Shown here: positions 26,355 through 37,783 of the stretch, in pieces
How positions within the stretch are numbered: the first letter of the stretch is position 1
How the letters are laid out: every line of letters begins with the position of its first letter
NCBI GenBank assembly: GCA_033002965.1
Contig: JAURVB010014595.1
Span: forward strand, 161,806 to 225,805
Reading direction: 5' to 3'
Length of the DNA stretch: 64,000 nt
From: Piper betle
Lineage: Eukaryota > Streptophyta > Magnoliopsida > Piperales > Piperaceae
The notes under the pieces: generated by a model
The model's database searches: none
What the model was told of the DNA's origin: nothing
The model's input: only the letters and a program-made list of their open reading frames with translations
Translations under genes and position numbers: made by a program

Positions 26355-27362
26355 TTAGCCTAAGGTGACTCCTCGTGGGTTATAGTGTGGCCATTGACCA
26401 TCATTTTGATCTTGAGGAGTGACTCTCTCACTCGACACTCGTGGCCTCCAAATCCAAATTTCTTTTTGTGGATTTTTCCTTAGGGCATCAAACTTCTTCT
26501 GCCCATAGTATGGAGGTGACCTTGATCTTTTATGATGCCTCCTACTATTTGTTGAGTTGTTGGCTGCTTCTCTTTTAAACCTTCTAGCAGCAGTGATTTT
26601 GATTGGAGCCCCCAACTTCTTGTCCCATGTCTGGTTGGATTGCGATCTTGACATCTTTGGTGACACGAAGAAGTGGAGACGAGATGTTGATTCATGACTT
26701 GTGTTGAACTCCTCTTGTTCTTTGATTATATTTACCAAGTCTTCATCATTGGCGATTGTGATAAGGTAATTGAAGCTTTCACCGGGTAGCTGACACTTAA
26801 TCACCAAAGGGATGCTGGTAGAACATGTACCCCTGATTTGGGCGACAAGACTTGAATAAGAACAATCATGCTCCAGTACAACCAGTCGTGTGTCTCCTCC
26901 AAAGTAGTGTTGCTTCCTTCCCTGGATTACTATCTTTCCGCCAAAGCTGCACATCAAGCGAAGTCTTGTTTTTGAGATCTTTGACTTGACTTCCTTTTGT
27001 GTTGAAGTTGTTCTGACAGCAAGCTGATCTTCCATCTTTTCTTTATCAAGCTCATCTTTTTCGAAAAGTCTTTTTCCTTGATTTGCTTGGACTTCAAACT
27101 TTTGGATTGATAGAAGTGTAGAACATCCTTTATCTTCTATAGTGGAAGCAGGCGACACCTTTGTGTCTTCAACATTAGCCATCGGGACATCCATTTCCTC
27201 TCCTTGTTTCTCTTTTCCTTTATGAGACTTCATTGGTAAGGATAAGTGGCTTACTGTCATCACATTAGCATTAGCAGCTTTATACTTTATATCTCCTTTG
27301 TCCAGCAACTCTTGGATCTTTTCCATCACATCTCGACATAGCACCGTTGGATGGCCAAGCAT
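26355..27362 (-). CDS. Gag C-terminal region fused to a PB1 domain
   Basis: An open frame of 335 residues inside the LTR element. It starts in the Gag zinc-knuckle-like region (upstream sequence in the same frame reads FCRFHQMLGHPTVLC, Cys/His spacing as in gypsy Gag). Residues about 134-217 are a plant PB1 (octicosapeptide/Phox/Bem1p) domain: CSFGGKIV, then YFGGDTRLVVLE, then IKCQLPGE, then the acidic OPCA segment ANDEDLVNIIKEQEE. After it comes RLHFFVSP, resembling the strand that follows PB1 in host octicosapeptide proteins. The tail is basic (RRHHKRSRSP). PB1 domains polymerise head to tail through a basic face and the acidic OPCA loop (family knowledge). The preceding gag is frameshifted relative to this frame at about 27395-27415. 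Confidence 0.8.
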   Translation of the reverse strand: MLGHPTVLCRDVMEKIQELLDKGDIKYKAANANVMTVSHLSLPMKSHKGKEKQGEEMDVPMANVEDTKVSPASTIEDKGCSTLLSIQKFEVQANQGKRLFEKDELDKEKMEDQLAVRTTSTQKEVKSKISKTRLRLMCSFGGKIVIQGRKQHYFGGDTRLVVLEHDCSYSSLVAQIRGTCSTSIPLVIKCQLPGESFNYLITIANDEDLVNIIKEQEEFNTSHESTSRLHFFVSPKMSRSQSNQTWDKKLGAPIKITAARRFKREAANNSTNSRRHHKRSRSPPYYGQKKFDALRKNPQKEIWIWRPRVSSERVTPQDQNDGQWPHYNPRGVTLG

Positions 27363-27393
27363 TTGATGAAATCGACAAAAATTCTCTTTCTTT

Positions 27394-29098
27394 TCATCTT
27401 CTAGCCTTAGGTAGATTCTTCGGTATCCATGGAGTGATCTTTCCTTTGCTCTTCAACACGTCGAACCATCTCTCAGTATCTCTAGTGTTGAAGGTGTAAT
27501 CTTCCATATTTCTCCATTCACGCCGTTGTTGAGGCACAACCTTTTGCCCTTCATTGTTGTTCCTTGGCTTTTCTAGTTGTTTCTCCCGACTTTGTTCTCC
27601 AAGTTCAGTGACAACATTGGTTGATGCCTTAGCATTTTTCAGAGAAGCAGAAACCCTTCCAAGTTCTTCAAAAATCAACATCCTTTCAAACAATTGTTCA
27701 AAAGTATTGCATTGTGCACCACTTAAGAACCATGCAGCTGATCCGGCGTTCATTGCACAAATCTTCACAAGCTCCTTAATGTCAGGGGTCTCTTTCATCT
27801 GAGATGATGAGGCTTCTAAACCTCTTCACATATGTTGCAAATTCTTCACCCGATTCCCTTTGACACTGTCTTAAGTGTTCTATTGTCACTGGAATTTCCA
27901 TGGATTGAAAGTGTTCTGTAAACTGCTCAACAAATTCATCCCATGAATTGATTGATCCAGAGGGGCGGTTATTGAACCATCTCAAGGCATTACCGCTAAG
28001 TGATGCCGGGAATTGTTGTAACTTTAATTTTTCATTTGCCACAATTGTTCCACACTCAATTTCAAAAATTGTGACATGATCTCCCGGATTGCCGTCTCCA
28101 TCGAACTTCGTAAAAGTTGGGCGCTTGTATTTTTCCGGCAAAATTTCCGTGTAAACTTCATCGGCTAAAGGACGAAGACGCTTTACAACTTTACTAGGTT
28201 CTTTGTCTTTCTTCCCAATCAATGCACTTATAAGTGCGGCTTGTGCATCCATTTCAGCTTTCAATTCTTCATAATAAATATCTGACATTGGTGCTACTGG
28301 TATGGTTGGTATTTGACTTGTTGGCATTGCTGGGATGGGCATTGTGGTTGCAATTGATGGTGAGAACACCATGGAAGGTGGTTGTTGAGAGAATGCAGGG
28401 TCATACCACCGATACGGGTATGTTGGCTGGTAGTATGGTGGTTGTGGAAACCATGCTGAGTGGGGAAGCAAACTATGCTCGGTCCGACTTGGTTGCATAG
28501 TTGGATAGTCTTTCATCCAACTTGGTTTGGACAATGAAGTAGATGTTTGGTGGATGGACTCAGTACTTGAAATCAAAGAAAAATTTTTAATTTCATGAGG
28601 GATGTTGGCTTGATCCCTCAATGTAGTAGTAGTTGTTTCGGTAGCTGGGAATGAGGTTGATCCAATTGGGTTTGTGGAGGTTGAAAACATCTTTCTAGCC
28701 TCCAGGGGTTGGTCCATTGTTGGACATTGGGTGGGAAGGTCGTCTTCTCTTTTCGACGAGCTCCCGGTTGCAGCACTAGCCCTTTGCATTTGGGCGAGCA
28801 CTTGTTGCATCATATCCTCAATCCGTTGCATCCGCTCTTCACTTTGGCGGAATCTCTCTTCAATTGCTTCATTTTGCACTTGTCCTCCACTTAGCTGATT
28901 TGATTGCGTCAAAAGTATTTGTCCGACTTGTGATGCTTGGTTCATCTCCTCATTGCTTTTTGGACTTTGGCTATTTTCTTCCCGTCTCATCATGCTTCTA
29001 CTTGGAGTAGTTCCTCCTTCATTTCCTTCATTCAACACTGCTTCCAGCTGTTGAATTCTTTCTCGCACATTTCCCGCAATGTGCTGGCTTGCTTCCAT
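27394..29098 (-). pseudogene. Retrotransposon gag, Ty3/gypsy type, frameshifted
   Basis: The first ATG is at 29098, although the frame is open from 29233. The N-terminal half is a Gln/Glu-rich coiled-coil-like region followed by a Pro/Tyr-rich stretch. A retrotransposon capsid domain follows (motifs ALRWFNNRPSGSINSWDEF and FATYVKRFRSL). A frame change at about 27782-27800 moves the reading into the segment containing MKETPDIKELVKICAMNAG, which runs to 27394. A second change then leads to the PB1-containing frame. As sequenced the Gag is interrupted twice; both breaks could be consensus errors. Confidence 0.85.
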
Positions 29099-29247
29099 GT
29101 TTACTTCCAATTCTCTTTGCCTTCCTTGAGTTGATGTGGATGGGTCATCTTCATTAGCGCGTTCCTTTGGCGTGTCGCATTCCTTGTTTCCGGCGCCATT
29201 TTCTTTTATCCACACTATCTCTTCAAACCGCACTGCTACCTCTTGAC

Positions 29248-29267
29248 GGTCCCCAGTAGAGTCGCCA
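29248..29267 (-). promoter_or_regulatory. Primer-binding site of the PB1-carrying element
   Basis: On the minus strand TGGCGACTCTACTGGGGACC begins four bases after the 5' LTR. It opens with TGG, complementary to a tRNA 3' CCA end. I cannot name the tRNA from memory. Confidence 0.65.
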
Positions 29268-29272
29268 ATTTA

Positions 29273-30471
29273 TGTTCGGGCGCGGGTTCGTCCGCTGGTG
29301 CGGGTTAGAGTGTTCCCGCGTCGGGTTGGAAGGGTTCGGTGGGACCGAGGCGCCCTTGCCGCGCAAAGAGACAGCGGGATGAGACTAAAGAGTCACAAGT
29401 ATCCAAGGGATGGCGATTTCCAATCCTAATTATTCATTTCCATAGACATATCATGCTTGAATGCATGAAAATTGCAACTGCAATGCTGCTTCAACTTCAG
29501 AAGGGAAAGATTGTCTTCCTCCTCTGGATTGCAATAACTCCTCCAAGGCGTCTCCTTCAATGGCGTCCTTAGTTGCAGCAGGGTGTATTTCAGCAATTCC
29601 TTCTTCAAGTCTCCTTCTTCAATTCAGCAAACATAGGTGTCCTCCTCCTAGCAGCAACATCAACCTTCAATGGCGACCTTAATTGCAGCAGGGTGGATTT
29701 CAGCAACTCCTTTAATCAGCAAGACAACAACATGACATTTCCTTCCCCTTGCTTCTTCTCCAATGGCAGCAACAAGCAAGGATGGAGGAGTAAGGCGTCC
29801 TCCTCCTAGCAGCAACAAGCAAGGATGGAGGCAATGGCAGCAACAAGCAAGGATGGAGGCAATGGCAGCAACAAGCAAGGATGGAGGAGTAGGGCATCCT
29901 CCTCCTAGCAGCAGCAGCCTGGGCGTGGAACACCGTTTTCCAGCCCCTCCCTCCCTCTCATCCTGCAATGGCGTCCTTATTTATAGTAAGCGAACAGCAA
30001 CTTCGTCTTCCTCAATGCAATGAGTTTGGGACTTTGTCTTCTCCAATGCAATACTTCGTCTTCTCCAATGCAATACTTCGTCTTCTCAATGCAATACTTC
30101 GTCTTCTCAATGCAATGCTTCGTCTTCTCAATGCAATGACTTCGTCTTCTCAATGCAATGACTTCGTCTTCTCAGTGCAATGACTTCGTCTTCTTAATGC
30201 AATACTTCGTCTTCTCAATGCAATGACTTCGTCTTCTCAATGCAATGACTTCGTCTTCCTCCACTTCTTCTTCAATGGCAGCAATGACTTCGTCTTCCTC
30301 CACTTCGTCTTCTTCCACTTCTTCAATCTCGTGGACCCCTTTCCCTCCTTCCAAATAAATCTCACGTATCTTATTTCTATTAAATTAGGCATAACCACGG
30401 GTTCAACCACGACTGGCTGGGTTAATCGTCATGATTGAGCCGAGGGGTGCGGTGAAAAATTTGGACGAACA
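29273..30471 (-). repeat. 5' LTR of the PB1-carrying element
   Basis: Begins TGTTCGGG and ends CGAACA on the plus strand. It is flanked on the right by the target duplication TCTAT (30472-30476), and its partner is 25082-26266. Confidence 0.92.
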
Positions 30472-30524
30472 TCTATACAATCAAAACGCTCAATAAGTTC
30501 TATCAGGCGAAGATTAAAGGCGAC

Positions 30525-30870
30525 TAGGGGTGCTAATTGAGCGAGCGAGCCGAGCTCAACATGTGTTCGAACTCGGCTCGAATAGTTCGAAACTCGTTCG
30601 AACTCGACTCGAGATCGAACGAGTTTTGGACATACATGCTCGAGTTCGACTCGAATATCTTTTATGTGTTCGAGCTCGACTCGAGCTCAAATATACTTAA
30701 ACTATTTAATTTTTGTGAGCTTGTTCGCCAGCTCGTTCGTTACCTCGAAACCAGCTCGATTAAAAGTCAAAAGTACCTCACTTAAAAAAGGCCATTGTGG
30801 TTTGAACCCACAACCTTGAAGTCATCAAGGTGAATATTTGCCATCTCAACTATCTTGCTTCTTTGTTATT

Positions 30871-30908
<38 letters not shown>

Positions 30909-31179
30909 TAAATAAATAAATAAATATAATATAATATAATATAATATAATATAATATAAAGACTATTATTATATTATTTTATCGAGTCGAGTTCGAGTCG
31001 AACTACGAGTCGAGTTCGAGTCGAACTACGAGGTCGAGTTCGAGTCGAACTACGAGTCGAGTTCGAGTCGAACTACGAGTCGAGTTCGAGTCGAACATTT
31101 AAATATCGAGTTTCGAGTCGAGTCAAGCCGAGCCGAACGCTAAATGCTCACGAGCTGGCTCGCTCAATTAGCAACCCTA
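30525..31179. mobile_element. Non-autonomous inverted-repeat element (MITE-like) with palindromic array
   Basis: The ends are inverted copies: the left starts TAGGGGTGCTAATTGAGCGA and the right, read on the other strand, starts TAGGGTTGCTAATTGAGCGA. The right third holds about five copies of a unit of roughly 22 bp containing GTTCGAGTCGAAC, itself a palindrome. The middle is AT microsatellite. A clear 8-bp target duplication is not present (four of eight bases match), and a TA duplication would also fit. It lies within the outer retrotransposon. Confidence 0.7.
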
Positions 31180-32249
31180 CTCATGACTCACTAAACGACT
31201 ACTATTTTCCCTCAAAAATTGCAAAAGTAGGTTTAACTAAGCCTCTATTTTGTAAGGAGGATTTGAAATCTCCCCTGGTGGGTGCTTAGGATCCATGTTG
31301 GTATTAATTAATCACCAAGAACAAGCAGGGGCAAAATTGATTTATGTAAACAAACCTCACGAAAATGGCAGCAATAAACAATAAAATCCAGCAATTATAC
31401 CCAATATAAAGATGCCCAGAAAAATTGCAGTCAATAACAGCCCCCAATAAAATATGCAACGGCTCCAGCAAAAGCAAATAACTCCAATAGCAATAGTCAA
31501 TCAGCTACAAAATATTTGGATTCCAATATCAATAGGCAGAACTTGCACCAATCAACATGTAACAAAGGCCAAAATGAACTTGCAGCACACTACTAAGGTC
31601 AAGTTGCATTAATCAAGAACAACTTGATGTTGCAGCAACAAACAGTAGGCAATTAGCAGCACAAAATCCCAAATGAAACCCAGAAAGTTGCAACGAAAAA
31701 TTTGCTGCAAACAAAATTAACTTGCAGCACAGCAAACTTGATGTCACCCAACAAATTCAAACCAATTGCAGTAACCAATTTCCAGACTTGTATGGCGGCA
31801 AAAAGAGGTAAAAGATACAGCCCTTAAATCAAACTGAGATTACCTAGGATAGCCACAAACACTTCAGTGCAGTAAAGTTGATATCGCTATATGGTAGAGA
31901 ACTTGGCTGCAATATAGATGGAAGAGGATGTCGCCAATGAGTAGTCAACTTGTGGCTGTCTCTTACCAATCTGGATATCGCCCTTGCCAAATTGTATTGC
32001 TGCAATAGCTTTTGCCTTGTATAGCACTTCTCAATTCCAAGTGCTGTTGTCACCCTCTATGGAAAAATTGTTGGTGGCAACAATTCTAGCAGCAGTAGAA
32101 TCTCTTGAAAACTATCAAAACCAATGATCTAAGGTGGAGTTTGGAGTGGTGGTGGGGAAGATAAAACACAACCTATGATGCTGAAAAGTTAGTAGATTGG
32201 ATGGTGATGATGATGGTCAAACACAGGACAAAACCTTAGGAAAACCTAC
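31180..32249 (-). other. Internal region of the outer retrotransposon, no coding similarity seen
   Basis: This lies between the MITE-like element and the primer-binding site, where the untranslated leader and the start of gag should be. It is rich in CAGCAA motifs and I recognise no conserved domain. Confidence 0.5.
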
Positions 32250-32262
32250 GCTCTGAATACCA
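32250..32262 (-). promoter_or_regulatory. Primer-binding site of the outer retrotransposon
   Basis: On the minus strand TGGTATTCAGAGC lies two bases after the 5' LTR. It is the initiator-Met primer site TGGTATCAGAGC with one inserted T. Confidence 0.7.
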
Positions 32263-32264
32263 AT

Positions 32265-32531
32265 TGATGGAATCCTTCTCTAGGAATCCGATAACTAGAT
32301 CTATAGGCTTCAACGACGAATCCTATACAACTTTAATACCCAAGCTTGATCAAACTTGAAGCAACAATAAGGAAGAAGAAGAGCGGTGACGCAGGTAATG
32401 AAAAGCAAAACTTTTATTCAACGTAATGATAATAATCTTGACTAATACATGACAACGACTTATATATGATATAACTCTAATTAAAACAAATCAGTAATGA
32501 CTAATATACACTTCCTAAGTTGTCTACAGTA

Positions 32532-32564
<33 letters not shown>

Positions 32565-32788
32565 ATGATGAAAATAATAACCAAAATACCCCTAGTTAAT
32601 AATTCATAAACAGGGAATAAAATAAAACTAAGGAAAACTCATCTTGCGAAGACTTTCTCTACTTATTCTTCCTTGTATAGACTTTTATAGCTTTAGGATG
32701 TTCAATCCTCAAATAAGTCTCTCCATGATGTTCATCAATGTTAGGATGCAAATTAGACATAAAAATTATCTCATCTTGTGCATCATCA
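32265..32788 (-). repeat. 5' LTR of the outer retrotransposon
   Basis: Aligns with 19262-19773. Flanked on the right by ATTCC (32789-32793), matching the left target duplication. Confidence 0.85.
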
Positions 32789-32995
32789 ATTCCCTAATTT
32801 GACAAGTGAAGAACAAAGCTCGTCTATTGTCAATTTGATGAGTTTAAAGTTCCTTGTATAATGTTCAGGACGAGGAGTGCACTCAAAGATAAGAGGGTAT
32901 GTTTACAAACCATACCTTTCACAAGAATGTATGTAGCTCTGTGCAAAGCTCTGCTTCAGCATCATCTAGTACCCTGCCGTTTATCTAATTGAGGA

Positions 32996-35900
32996 TCAAA
33001 TCTCCTTCCATTTGTTAACATATGTAAGAAAGGATGCCTCTCGAGTACCCTTTGGTCGAGAGCGAACTCTCTCTGACCTCCGAAGCTCAGAGTCATCAGC
33101 CACAATAGTGTTTTTCGATCTCTTCTCCAAAGCCTTGCTGCATCTCATAAAAACAAATATTATTATGTCGTGATAAGTTAACCACACTTACATACATAGC
33201 CATAACATACTCTTCAAAACGTAGGAGTAATTCAAAACAAACAAAACCAAACCAAAAACATACAACCAAAATAGAACAGACGCACAGGAATTAAATGCAA
33301 GAAAAGTTCAGTGCCACAACCATATTGTAAGGTAGTGCTCCTCAAGTTGTTTATGAAGAGCCATCTCCCTCTGTCCTTTTGGATTGAGCGACCCCATCAA
33401 CAAATCAACCTGATATCAGAAACAGTAATGTGTGATTGTGTAAACATCTGAAAGATAAACGAAAGGCACAATGACATCTATAATTCATCCATACCTCTTT
33501 CTTGGTTGAGTAGTAACCCCACATCATAGAGTCGCAACTCTCAACAAAAATTCGTCCATCATATTGAAAAAACCAGTATCTATTATAATTTCTGTCTTTT
33601 CCTAGAGGATCCATCCGTATAAATCGCTTTTCCATCTCATGGTTCAATGCTTCTTTCTATAGACATAAAATCTTTACACATTAGCAAAATCCCTGCAAAA
33701 ACACAAATTCATCCTTCACACACACACAGAGAAAGATGCTGCCTTAACCTCAGCTTTGTTTTCCTGTTTTTTACTTTTCCTTTTCCCTTTTCCTAAATGC
33801 TTCCTATACTGGTCAGCTGATGTGGAGTCTACAAGAATATCTGGAACAATTTTCGTATCCATCCTTTTCTGTTTTGGTGCTTCTTGACTTCGCTCCCTGA
33901 AAAACATACAATTACTAAGTCAACAATGCTTTTTTTCTTCATTACGAGGTCATTGCATAACTTGCAATGACGAATCTCTGCCAGTTTTAGCAAATGTTTT
34001 CTGAGATATTTGAAAAACATTTTCAAAATTGCAACTAGCAAGGACACTGCAATCTTGTGTAAGGAAAATAGATTCAGACACCCATCCACAATTGAGAACT
34101 CCGCCAGATTATTTGACATTGCAAACGATAGTTACTTAGTATCTCATTTTGGCACAATGTGGAAAATTCAAGAAAGCAAAAGTCAAAAATCCACTTCAAA
34201 GCAGCAATGTGCAACTTTGTATGAGTAGACAGAGACATAAACAAAGGATCAAAAGCAATAAATACCAGTTCTCCTGAACAAGTTTTCTTCTGGAAACATA
34301 AACCTTTAGGGTCCCTTTGTCTTGAATAACTCCATTCTTTTCAGTTGCACAAGGCGGCAAACAGTTGGAACCATCGCATCCATTCTCTAAAAGATGTTCT
34401 CCGGACAATTCCTTCCTTAGACTGTATGCTTGGATTGTTACTAGCATTTCTTCTGTCTTCATTTTAGCTTCTTCCTGAGGTTTCTCACTCTTGACAGATG
34501 AAATTGCGTGCAATTGTGCATACTTATCTAGTTGCCGTCTTATTGCTTGAGTTGTAAGAGTTTCAATTACAAGTTGCCGAAAAATTCCAAGCTTGGCACG
34601 GGCATCCAAAATGCCATAGTGACCACGCCTTATGATGCCTAAATAACTGGACAATTCAGGTACCGTATCTGTTTCCAGAAAGTTAGAAAGAAACTCTCCC
34701 CAATTCACAGCTGTAACCTACGTAAGGTAATCAGTCACATTATATCATACAAAACATATTCAATTTCTAGTAGAAAAATCTCCAGAAATGACACCTTTAA
34801 ATTTCGCTTTTTGTTCAGTGCACTCCCAAAGTATTCTCCTTCTCTAAAAAGCAACTGAAAGATAGCTGCATGGATTTCTACTATGAGATTTAAATTGCTT
34901 TTCTTATGGCAAATGGCACTCTCCAAGTCCTCAAGAGAAAACGGCGACAAGTGGAGGAATTTCCCAAAGGAAATGAAAAAATCCCAAACCATTAGAAGAT
35001 CTCCCACACATTCCATAGGCACAGAAAAATCACTGGTTGCAGAAGGGCGGTCAGAAAATAATGGATCGTCTTTACCAGGTTGCACTAGAAGATCATCAAT
35101 AGGATACTTGATGTATTTTTGTGTTCGTTTTGCATCTGTGAAAGAAGATAACCCACTCAATAACTATAGAATTTATTGGTTATCATTACTGGAAAATAGA
35201 AGAAATGGGAAGACTAAAACTGATTTCTGAATTCAGGAGTGGCTGCCAGGATAAAAAATAGACGAGAATGGAAAGACTGAACTGCTAATGGATACATATC
35301 CAACCCACTAAAGCAACCTTCTAGTAACTAATCAACTACGTTTTAGCATGCGATTTTTTGCCACAAAAAAAACACTCTAATATGAGTGGAGAGAAATTTA
35401 GGGTGAGAAAAATAATGATCGTTGGCTGACAGTTGCTGAACTTGTAAGCCCTACTAAAATAAATAAACAAAAATTAAAATTGACCCTCGAGAATTATTAA
35501 AACAGCACTGAACTCTTTCATACGACAAAGTAATAAAATTACTAATAAAGCTATTTGTCTCGCCATCAACTTCCAAGCAAAAGAACTTGACCTAGAGTTC
35601 TAAAGAAGAAAACTTACGGAAACAAACAAACAAAAAAAAGACAATCTGGCAGTCCAAGATGTTACTTGCGCATAGAAAATAGCAGCAATCTTTCAGTCTT
35701 CAAATGCAATAATGTTCCAGCAGGAATTGTCTAGGACCCCAAAACTTCATAGCAAATTAAAAAATAAACTACTAGAATTTCAAATCTACTCCCACCAAAA
35801 GAAGTTAAAATTATTTCCTAGAAACAATAATTCTAGTACTTGGGTCAAAATTAGGCGTCCTTTTCTTGAAGCCATCCCGAGTCCACCCTCCTACTCTTTT

Positions 35901-36975
35901 CCTTTTCTTCTTCCGATAATTGGCTTCTGCTGTACCCTGGATTCAGCATCAGTGTTTCAAAAAGTTCTCATTTTAGTTAGAAAGAACTGCAATACATTCA
36001 GCAAACGTACCACTGTCATATTTCTTGACAAAAGCCCATCACAAATAAAATATTCGTCTTGCAACTCTTCTGGAGGTTCAGTTGGGATTTCATATTTTTG
36101 AGCTAGTTTATCACAAATCACCCACGGAGCACTTTGACAAGTTGACTCACGAATGAAAGATTTCAGCACATTTTGGCTAAAAGGGAGCTTTTTGCGGATC
36201 AAATCATTTGCACTGATTATAGAAGTACCAGTTACATTCTTGCATTTGTCCAGCCAACCAACTTCGTAACTTTTTTTTTCACCTTTACTCTCTAAAACTT
36301 TCAATACTTTACACAGGCCAAAGAACTGCTCTCTCCTTGCATAAAGCTCAATACCTTCCAAACAATTTTCCTGTAATTCAGCCGATATTGTGTTCACAAG
36401 ATCTTTCAAATTGAGTGTGCCTGTCAACCAGTTAAAAGGCACGAGTTATGCAAACCAGGTTATTGAAATACATAAGGCGCCTTCAATGTGTATGTTCTTA
36501 CTATACTGGACCAAATGCAATACAGGAGCCATGAGTTCTTCAGGAAAATGTTGAATCTTTTCAGTTGCCTTTTGCTCGGAGACCAGCGCTTCTTCATAGG
36601 TTAAATTTGTCTTACATGTGACTTTACAAGTCCAAACTCTTTGCCGGTATAAATTTATCCTATTAAGGTATTCCCTGCCATGGGATAAGGAAAGCTCCAA
36701 ACAAACAATTTGGAAAGATCACTTTTGGCAACATACGCAGAGTATTTATGAAAGATCAAACAAAGAAATCCATCCTACATTCTACTAAGAAAATAGTAAA
36801 AAAAAAAAAAGCAATACAAAATAGTGATATCTATGACAAGGGGCTTATTAAAAAAAGGATACTCATAATCCCTAAATATCTCCTTGGTGAACCGCACTTG
36901 GTAGACAAGTTCATCAGGTTCCATATCCTCAGGCGGCGGTTCCAGAATAAAAATTTTCCTTTTCAAGAGAGGCAT
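32996..36975 (-). CDS. WAC/DDT/WHIM-domain protein, likely ISWI remodeller partner (apparent frameshift)
   Basis: Resembles plant DDT-domain proteins of the At1g18950/At5g08630 type, which associate with ISWI chromatin remodellers in the nucleus (family knowledge; the exact paralogue is uncertain). Exons: 36863-36975, 36502-36674, 36011-36420, 34795-35135, 34266-34717, 33749-33896, 33495-33656, 33321-33409, 32996-33137; about 676 residues. The start is the ATG of MPLLKRKIF, as in the family. WAC domain at about 1-100 (VYQVRFTKEIFRDY, then YLNRINLYRQRVWTCKVT). DDT motif in exon 4 (LLMVWDFFISFGKFL). WHIM motif in exon 7 (DPLGKDRNYNRYWFF). Basic tail RRSERVRSRPKGTREASF. Exons 3 and 4 join in the wrong phase unless one A is added at the AAA run (36021-36023); then both sides read on correctly. 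A 5' untranslated intron is likely (acceptor near 37030). Confidence 0.87.
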
Positions 36976-37783
36976 GATCAATCTCTTGAATGAAAGCGCG
37001 CTTTCACTCTTAATCACAATTTTGGTCAGAATCGCTTATGACCTGCCCTGCAACAAATACGTACCCATGATCATATACAAGATCGCAGCCAAAACATACA
37101 ACAAAAACAAAGAAAGTGGAAATATCTAGGACAGAAAATACCAAGATCAGATTGGGCGGAAAATAAAAGGAAAGGAAAAGGAACAAAAAGAACGTAGGCA
37201 TTACGATGTGTGATTTTTTCTTCTTCCAAGTAAATGTAATAAACCGCAAAATATAAATGCCCCGAGAACCTATCCTATCAAATGACCGCCACCCCATCAA
37301 AAACATCGCATTGATATACAATGACAGCAGCAAAGAGCAAAAGTGCAGAAAGAACAACAGGATTAAAAAAACACACACACGCACACGCGCGCGCACAGAA
37401 AACATGATCCAGAGGCAAAGGTTGTTAGCCCAAAATGCTCCCCAAACCTGCAAGAAACCAGCATGGCTGGAGAAAAGAAAGCAAAACAAAGAAAACGGGA
37501 AAGGGATAGAAGAAGAGGAGGAGGTGACCTGAAAGTGGGTAGACCGGAACATGTGCCGCGGATGGGATACGAACAACCGAGACGAGAAGGTCCATGCATG
37601 AAGGAAGACTTGAGAATGCGAGTAACAAATGAGAAGAAGAAAAAAGAGAATGGAACAGAGGGATAGGGGGAAGAATGTGAAGGGGCAAGGAATAGTTTTT
37701 ACATGGAGGCGGCGAGGAAGAAAGAGGAAGCAGGTGATGTGTTATATATATTATGTTGTATGTGTATATATACATTTTCCCAC
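36976..37783 (-). promoter_or_regulatory. 5' untranslated region and promoter of the DDT gene
   Basis: Upstream of the start codon on the minus strand there is a splice-acceptor-like TTGCAG at about 37050, then intron-like sequence. A candidate donor (CAG/GTCACC) lies at about 37530, followed by a leader exon. The block 37376-37783 recurs almost unchanged at 38935-39350, so the gene's own leader and promoter region has been duplicated. Confidence 0.5.

Larger units (their letters stand above)
25082..30471 (-). mobile_element. Gag-only LTR retrotransposon with a captured PB1 domain
   Basis: Two nearly identical LTRs (25082-26266 and 29273-30471; TGTTCG...CGAACA) flank a 3.0-kb internal region. 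The 5-bp target duplication TCTAT occurs at 25077-25081 and 30472-30476. On the minus strand the primer-binding site starts four bases after the 5' LTR (29248-29267) and a purine tract (AAGGGGG, within 26267-26280) precedes the 3' LTR. The internal region encodes Gag and a PB1-containing frame. I see no protease, reverse transcriptase, RNase H or integrase, so it must be mobilised by another element. The high LTR similarity suggests recent insertion, later than the outer element that contains it. Confidence 0.93.
19262..32788 (-). mobile_element. Ty3/gypsy-type LTR retrotransposon, degenerate, hosting nested insertions
   Basis: Two similar direct repeats (19262-19773 and 32265-32788) start TGATGGAAT and end in CA. 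They are flanked by the same 5 bp, ATTCC, at 19257-19261 and 32789-32793. On the minus strand the right repeat is the 5' LTR. It is followed by a primer-binding site resembling initiator tRNA-Met, and the left LTR is preceded by a purine tract (AAGAAGAGGAG). Remnants of protease and reverse transcriptase/RNase H lie at 19980-20918. Most of the polymerase core is missing between them, so the element cannot move by itself. Later insertions (21533-23862, about 24190-25050, 25082-30471, 30525-31179) account for much of its length. It sits about 200 bp past the stop codon of the DDT gene. Confidence 0.88.
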
